Origin: Corallococcus sp. AS-1-6
Lineage (GTDB): Bacteria; Myxococcota; Myxococcia; Myxococcales; Myxococcaceae
Direction: 5' to 3'
Assembly: GCF_020037015.1 (NCBI RefSeq)
Contig: NZ_JAIQDE010000024.1
Location: 62,001-126,000 of the forward strand
DNA length: 64,000 nt
A model generated the notes under the pieces. It made no database searches and was not told the origin of the DNA. It worked only from the letters and a program-made list of their open reading frames with translations. The translations under genes were made by a program, and so were the position numbers. Position 1 is the first letter of the stretch; every line of letters begins with the position of its first letter. Positions 63,273 to 64,000 of this stretch are shown here, piece by piece.

Positions 63273-64000
63273 TCAGCGACGTGCGCGCCGGCGCAGGGCC
63301 AGGGGCGTGAGCAACGCGAGGAGCGCGGGCAGCAGGCCCGGGCTCGCGCTGCAACCGCCGTCATCCTCGTCGTCCCCGGACGGGTCCTGCTCCGGGCCCG
63401 CGTCCGGGACAACGCCCGCGTCCGTGGTGCCGGTGCCCGCGTCCACGCCGGTGCCGGTACCCGCGTCCACGCCGGTGCCCGCGTCCGTGGCGCCGCCGGT
63501 GCCCGCGTCCGGAGTCCCGCCGGTGTTCGCGGGGCAGTCACCCAGCGAGTGCTCCAGGGCCCCCAGCGTGGCGGAGGCGGGCCGGGCGCGCGCGCAGAAG
63601 TCCTCCGGCGCCAGCGTGTTGCGCGGGGCCGCGCCGATGAGCGACGACACGTCGCCCTTGAGGGTCAGGTCCCCCTTGAGCGGCGCCACGTACCAGGACG
63701 CGAAGGTGCTGGTGGCCACGCCCGACCGGTTGTTGCCCTGGGTGCCGGTGGCGCTGTCGCGGTTGCGGATGACGCCCGTCAGCACGTTGCCCACGGCTTC
63801 GCCGGTGGACGCGGCGTAGCGGTAGTCCACGCCCGTCGTTCCGACGAACGTGTTGAACAGCACGCGCGTGTTCGCGGCCTTGTTCAGGTACACCGCGACG
63901 TCCGAGCAGTTCGCCACGATGTTGTTGCGGATGACTCCGTCCGTGTGCTCCGGCGAGCACGGCACCTGGGGGTCGAAGGCCGGCGCGCAGAACTCGTTCC
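63273..64000 (-). CDS. 3' part of a right-handed beta-helix protein with MYXO-CTERM-like sorting signal
   Basis: This frame enters at the right edge and ends at 63273, giving at least 242 residues. The first part has parallel beta-helix coils (GVIRNNIVANCSDVAVYLNK, TRVLFNTFVGTTGVDYRYAA, VGNVLTGVIRNRDSATGTQG). An Asp-Ala-Gly-rich linker (DAGTGGATDAGTGVDAGTG) follows. The C-terminal GCSASPGLLPALLALLTPLA then LRRRARR is a MYXO-CTERM-type signal: Gly-Cys, a helix, then a basic tail. Such proteins are processed and anchored or secreted at the myxobacterial surface. The N-terminal part lies outside the window. Confidence 0.88.
   Translation of the reverse strand, partial: NEFCAPAFDPQVPCSPEHTDGVIRNNIVANCSDVAVYLNKAANTRVLFNTFVGTTGVDYRYAASTGEAVGNVLTGVIRNRDSATGTQGNNRSGVATSTFASWYVAPLKGDLTLKGDVSSLIGAAPRNTLAPEDFCARARPASATLGALEHSLGDCPANTGGTPDAGTGGATDAGTGVDAGTGTGVDAGTGTTDAGVVPDAGPEQDPSGDDEDDGGCSASPGLLPALLALLTPLALRRRARR

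Overview
The window is high-GC DNA (codon third positions almost all G or C), gene-dense, with short intergenic gaps and many start/stop overlaps. Several features point to a delta-proteobacterial myxobacterium of the Myxococcaceae (Corallococcus/Myxococcus type): a C-terminal MYXO-CTERM-like sorting signal, many Asp-Ala-Gly-rich lipoprotein linkers, an FHA-DUF4388 protein, a PilT paralogue with a long Pro/Ala tail, and a SahR-type ArsR/methyltransferase repressor in front of metH. Genus and species are inferred from these traits only.

Layout. 1-4.1 kb: cell-envelope and hypothetical genes (YiiX-like papain-fold lipoprotein/secreted protein, DUF2795, lipoprotein, CoA-binding protein). 4.1-6.8 kb: secreted subtilase and patatin-like lipase on the minus strand. 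6.7-11.3 kb: sahR-metH with a palindromic operator. 11.3-13.5 kb: a minus-strand cluster of a Lys/Asp/Glu-rich small protein, an ATP-grasp ligase and a second protein that looks like an ATP-grasp fold without its metal ligands; this is the best candidate here for an undescribed system. 13.6-20.8 kb: core-MetE-like protein, mutY, a Cas4/AddB-like Fe-S nuclease, tcdA, tatD, and a beta-propeller lipoprotein. 21-29 kb: DHH phosphoesterase, maf, a TPR-metallopeptidase lipoprotein, an rRNA methyltransferase, a protein with a cysteine at every third residue, and a UvrD-type helicase. 29-31.7 kb: rplM-rpsI and a pilT paralogue. 32.4-39.5 kb: a long plus-strand run with recX, bamD, TPR and FHA proteins, selD, amidase, rph and rdgB.

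39.5-41.8 kb: six tRNA genes (Pro, Arg, His, Arg, then Lys, Leu) around a single RecT/Bet-type recombinase gene. 41.9-50.4 kb: the proteostasis block tig-clpP-clpX, a prolyl oligopeptidase lipoprotein, and lon behind a sigma32-like promoter. 50.5-54.3 kb: a peptide ABC importer lacking ATPase genes and interrupted by 348 bp of non-coding DNA. 54.3-59.5 kb: receiver protein, yqgE, bolA-grxD pair, DUF2914 membrane protein, rsmE and a DTW protein with an extra C-terminal domain. 59.5-64 kb: acyltransferase-like membrane protein, two deeply overlapping convergent genes (a YfiM-like protein and a [2Fe-2S] ferredoxin), a di-haem peroxidase, a four-helix membrane protein and the 3' part of a beta-helix MYXO-CTERM protein.

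Functional links. sahR-metH recycles homocysteine under SAH control. rplM/rpsI, rph, rsmE, the RlmI-like enzyme, TcdA and the DTW protein serve RNA and translation. tig/clpPX/lon handle protein quality. bolA-grxD handles Fe-S traffic, next to several Fe-S proteins (MutY, the nuclease, the ferredoxin). No rRNA, CRISPR array, insertion sequence or intact prophage was seen.
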